A stretch of DNA of 64,000 nt from Lewinella sp050633125 (GTDB taxonomy: Bacteria > Bacteroidota > Bacteroidia > Chitinophagales > Saprospiraceae), in NCBI RefSeq assembly GCF_050633125.1, contig NZ_JBOEFX010000065.1, forward strand, positions 50,436-114,435. The letters are read 5' to 3'. The notes under the pieces were generated by a model. That model was not told the origin of the DNA. It saw only the letters and a program-made list of their open reading frames with translations, and searched no databases. Position 1 is the first letter of the stretch, and each line of letters opens with the position of its first letter. The translations under genes were made by a program, and so were the position numbers. Below are positions 61,110 to 64,000 of this stretch, one piece after another.

Positions 61110-62771
61110 TTATTCAAATACAACTGTTCCATTACAGGCAGCATAATCATCTACAAGCTGACGATAAGAGGTTCCATTGGATTCGTATTCCTTGTTAGTC
61201 GCTTTTTGTACAATAGTAGGACATTCCTCAAATTTATTAGCAACAAACTTATTCAGGTTTAAATAGGCCATCCCGTCATCTAGGCCGTATACCTTTTTCA
61301 CTGCATTGCCTCTATTATTCTCTGTGCCATGTACCAGCCAGTAAGAATAATCATTATCTCCTTCGTCCAAACGATTCAACACCAGTCCTTGTGTACCACA
61401 AATAGGTTCTTGCAGTGTCATCATTGAAATCGGTCCAAAAGATATCCGCACAGGAAAAAGTGTTTGGTCATTACGACGGATATAGAGAAACTCCTCTACT
61501 TCAAGATACCGTCGAGCTTTATCAGGATTGGACTGGTCTTCTACGTAAACGCCTTTAAAGTTTTTCGCGCCATCAGAACCTTTTATTTCTTTGTAATCGT
61601 CAATAATCAGACCTCTTAGCGTATCCTGTCCGTTTTTCAAGACCACATATCCTTCTATACTTGGGGTCTCCAAAGTTGTAGAAGAAGCAACGGCCTGCTG
61701 TACCTGAGCCGCCTCATAAACAGCAGCACTTTCTGCATCATAAGTACTGTAATAAGTATTGGAAACCCCTTGATTGGCATTAAATCGATTGGCCCTGTCT
61801 TCTATTATTGGCAGAAGGGTTCTCAATAAGTACTCTCTGCGACCAGCCTCCGTGAGGCGATTAGCCGTAGCAAGTGCATTCACATTATCTCCGGCTATAG
61901 CATAAGCCTGGGCTAAATTATAAGCTGCTGCTTGAAATGCTACCGATTCTTTTTTGTCGTCTGCCGATGCATTTTGTAAAGCCGTTTCCCAAATATTTAT
62001 ATTGTCACCAAAAGTAGCTAACACCAAAGGGCTTTCTGGAGTAGCACCTTCAATTGTTGACTTCAAGGCCTGTACTCCTTCATTCAAGGCTTCATAACCA
62101 ATCTTATCTGCTTTCTTTATTCCATAAAAAGTCAGTGTTTCTGAAACAGGACGAGTATCGTACTCGCTGGCAAGATGTCTCTGAAGGTTTTGCAACAGTC
62201 GTGCAAAATCTGCCTTAACCCAGCCTTCCAGTGTAGCCTCTCCACTATTCTCCCAACTCTTTTCCAGGCTATTGACTGTTCTCGCTTCGCCAAATGACTT
62301 TGTGTAAAGTCTATCATAGCCAGAGTAAATCTTATCGACCATCACCTCTCGCTTTCCATCGAGAATCTGATAAAGAATAGGGATACGAAATTTAACCTCA
62401 TAAGAATAAGTAGTCACCACTTTCGCATCATCTCCCTTTCCTTCCGTCTTAGTTCCTTTTTTCACCTCTTTTGAGACATAATGATCACCATCTAGCTTCA
62501 CTGCAATCAAAAAGTCCCCCTTGCTTTCTTGGTAGGTATAACTTTCTAAGTTAAAATGATTCGCGATCATCGAAGATTCGATCATCCCCATTTTAGCAAG
62601 GTTGATTGTACCCTGATCTATTTGTACACTGTAAGTCTTGAAATCTCCCTCTAGTGGTGATAGCGGTAGGCGGGTATATTGGTGAACGAATCGCTGATCA
62701 TCGAGACGTTGAGCAGTAAGCATATTACATCCGAATAAAATAAAAAGTAAAATGATAGCTTGAATTTTCAT
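61110..62771 (-). CDS. Exported protein of unknown function
   Basis: A 553-residue protein with a signal peptide (MKIQAIILLFILFGCNMLTA); the Cys15 in FGCN could instead be a lipobox-like site. The N-terminal half is a mixed region with many polar residues and the motif SEYDTRPVSETLTFYGIKKA; a helical, TPR-like segment lies at about 225-330, and the C-terminal third carries a domain repeated in Bacteroidota exported proteins (EGYVVLKNGQDTLRGLIIDD). I cannot assign a function. It reads towards the GH3 gene and is closed by the 61037-61077 terminator. Confidence 0.75.
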   Translation of the reverse strand: MKIQAIILLFILFGCNMLTAQRLDDQRFVHQYTRLPLSPLEGDFKTYSVQIDQGTINLAKMGMIESSMIANHFNLESYTYQESKGDFLIAVKLDGDHYVSKEVKKGTKTEGKGDDAKVVTTYSYEVKFRIPILYQILDGKREVMVDKIYSGYDRLYTKSFGEARTVNSLEKSWENSGEATLEGWVKADFARLLQNLQRHLASEYDTRPVSETLTFYGIKKADKIGYEALNEGVQALKSTIEGATPESPLVLATFGDNINIWETALQNASADDKKESVAFQAAAYNLAQAYAIAGDNVNALATANRLTEAGRREYLLRTLLPIIEDRANRFNANQGVSNTYYSTYDAESAAVYEAAQVQQAVASSTTLETPSIEGYVVLKNGQDTLRGLIIDDYKEIKGSDGAKNFKGVYVEDQSNPDKARRYLEVEEFLYIRRNDQTLFPVRISFGPISMMTLQEPICGTQGLVLNRLDEGDNDYSYWLVHGTENNRGNAVKKVYGLDDGMAYLNLNKFVANKFEECPTIVQKATNKEYESNGTSYRQLVDDYAACNGTVVFE

Positions 62772-62898
62772 TACTTAGGCCTATTTTTAGCGTGATTATT
62801 TACACTTCATTGCGCGAAATAGCTCCTAAGTAATCAGCTAGAGGTCGTTTTCTTTAATAATAATTATAATAGCATCTAGAATAGCCCTCTCTAAAAAA

Positions 62899-62925
62899 GG
62901 CGATTGAATCAGTGATCCAATCGCC
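62899..62925 (-). terminator. Rho-independent terminator of the thioredoxin-like gene
   Basis: GGCGATTG (62899-62906) and CAATCGCC (62918-62925) form the stem core, followed on the minus strand by TTTTTT. It ends the 62965-63870 gene and stands between it and the 61110-62771 gene. Confidence 0.85.
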
Positions 62926-62964
62926 TCTTATACCTATTAAAGAATAGGTAATTATACGTTTCTA

Positions 62965-63870
62965 TTACCTGCTCTCCTTATCCTTCAACATCGCTAGAAG
63001 CACCTTAGTTGCATTCTCATTTGTAGCATCTAGTTGTAGTGATTTTAGATAATTCGTAGTTGCTAGTGCACTGTCGCCTACTCTAAGATATGCCTCTCCT
63101 AAAGAATCAAAAGTATTTCCTGATTCCGGGTAGATGAGTGTGTTCAACCTGAAGACTATAATAGCTTGATCATATTTACCTGCGTCCATTAGCACATAGC
63201 CCAGCGTATTTAGTTCTCCTTCATTTTTTGAGTAATGCCTTAAAAAAGACGCATTCTTCGTAATCAATGTATCTACTGCATCCAGGCTTTCCTCCTCAAA
63301 TTGGGTAAGTAAATAATTCGCAAGGTGATAATCAGGTCGAGGCGCCAAACCAGCAAAAATCTGAGCAATATCAGTTTCTAACGAAGAAACCGGGCCTTCT
63401 ACGATTCGTCCAACTTCTTCTCCATCTTTGTAAAATAAAAAAGTCGGCACACGGTGAATATTCAGGCCTTCTTCTTCTCTGTTAGGGCCTTGTTTCATTT
63501 TTCCAGCTCGATTATCTAACCCTATCAATTCCACGTTATTCATATTCATAATAGAATGATCAACAATCTTCAAAAAGCGGGTCACTTCTCGCTTACTATC
63601 ACCACACCAGGTTCCCAAGTATATTTTTACACTAATACCTTCATCATAATACTCATTCACTTTCTCTACTCTTTCTTCATCGATCGAATAGCTTTCATAC
63701 ACTGTATTGTACCACTTAGAGAACGGCTCCTCCTTAAGTTGACTCCTCGAAATTGTTCCTAAAAGGTGAAGGTCCCCTTTGCTCGTTAAATATTGATTCT
63801 CTTCATTTTGTGCGAATGACTGCGCTAAACTTAAAAAAGACAAGGCTCCTATCAATAGAATAATTCTCAT
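62965..63870 (-). CDS. Thioredoxin-fold protein with C-terminal TPR region
   Basis: About 301 residues starting at ATG 63868-63870 (MRIILLIGALSFLSLAQSFA, signal peptide). Alternative ATGs at 63879 and 63942 are in frame but lengthen the leader without reason. The thioredoxin-like domain (about 55-170) has the active-site region YLGTWCGDSKREV with one Cys, not a CxxC, and the cis-Pro segment HRVPTFLFYKDGEE. The C-terminal part has two TPR-like units (GKYDQAIIVFRLNTLIYPES, LGEAYLRVGDSALATTNYLK). A single-Cys active site suggests binding or a reductive role different from disulfide exchange. Confidence 0.8.
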   Translation of the reverse strand: MRIILLIGALSFLSLAQSFAQNEENQYLTSKGDLHLLGTISRSQLKEEPFSKWYNTVYESYSIDEERVEKVNEYYDEGISVKIYLGTWCGDSKREVTRFLKIVDHSIMNMNNVELIGLDNRAGKMKQGPNREEEGLNIHRVPTFLFYKDGEEVGRIVEGPVSSLETDIAQIFAGLAPRPDYHLANYLLTQFEEESLDAVDTLITKNASFLRHYSKNEGELNTLGYVLMDAGKYDQAIIVFRLNTLIYPESGNTFDSLGEAYLRVGDSALATTNYLKSLQLDATNENATKVLLAMLKDKESR

Positions 63871-64000
63871 AATCGTCATAATTTGCAGGGTGATTAATGC
63901 TACAAATATGTAGGTTTCAGCCTTAGGGTTTCCCCAATACACTGTTAATGAATATTAAGGCAATGCAAATAAGACAAGAGAGAGTCTTGATAGAGGGGGG

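Overview
The window looks like chromosome from a member of the Bacteroidota, most likely the Saprospiria (Lewinella/Saprospiraceae-like). Several features point there. The TAnnTTTG-type -7 boxes recur upstream of genes, Shine-Dalgarno sites are mostly missing, and there is a DUF4294 protein, a GH3/beta-lactamase-type fusion, many lipoproteins and TPR proteins, and a malate:quinone oxidoreductase. Base composition is moderate (mid-40s % GC by eye), with one clearly AT-rich block at about 10.3-12.7 kb. The species assignment is inference.

Layout. 0-3.4 kb: a truncated gene, a PAS/GAF histidine kinase, an NlpC/P60 lipoprotein, a GIY-YIG remnant and tRNA-Asn. 3.4-6.8 kb: a compact operon of PfkB kinase, RfaE2-type nucleotidyltransferase, Nif3-like protein and coiled-coil zinc-ribbon protein, closed by a strong terminator. 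6.8-10.2 kb: a TPR protein, a small lipoprotein and an M16 peptidase. 10.2-12.8 kb: an AT-rich accessory block (Fic protein with an operator-like promoter, RHH/PIN toxin-antitoxin pair, GNAT). 12.8-24.7 kb: RND/MMPL exporter, haem-binding lipoprotein, SGNH and HIT proteins, DapD, PepSY protein, pseudouridine synthase, glycosyltransferase and a GNAT-like protein. 24.9-33.3 kb: LRR protein, glutaminase, glutamine-synthetase-family enzyme, coiled-coil protein, L-serine dehydratase and VanZ-like protein. 33.5-40.5 kb: Mqo, EEP nuclease, alpha/beta hydrolase, MnmE and nucleoside transporter. 40.7-48.4 kb: a large metallopeptidase/propeller/barrel protein, DUF4294 protein, an IS4-family element, Skp-like protein and glucosaminidase. 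48.5-64 kb: LigA, MtaB, desaturase, rhomboid, O-antigen-ligase-like protein, TMTC-like TPR protein, GH3/serine-hydrolase fusion and two secreted or periplasmic proteins.

Most genes are housekeeping or envelope functions in short transcription units, and several convergent neighbours overlap at their 3' ends. The region is also rich in small palindromic mobile repeats.

The most striking feature is mnmE. A 501-bp element with near-perfect terminal inverted repeats of about 56 bp, encoding a DUF559 (PD-(D/E)XK-like) nuclease domain, sits in frame inside the GTPase domain. The reading frame stays open, and removing the 167 codons leaves a normal-length MnmE of 458 residues. A 160-bp element at 23.3-23.4 kb carries related inverted repeats but no gene, so it looks like a non-autonomous relative. 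Together they suggest a family of palindromic, DUF559-encoding mobile elements able to insert in frame into an essential-type gene.
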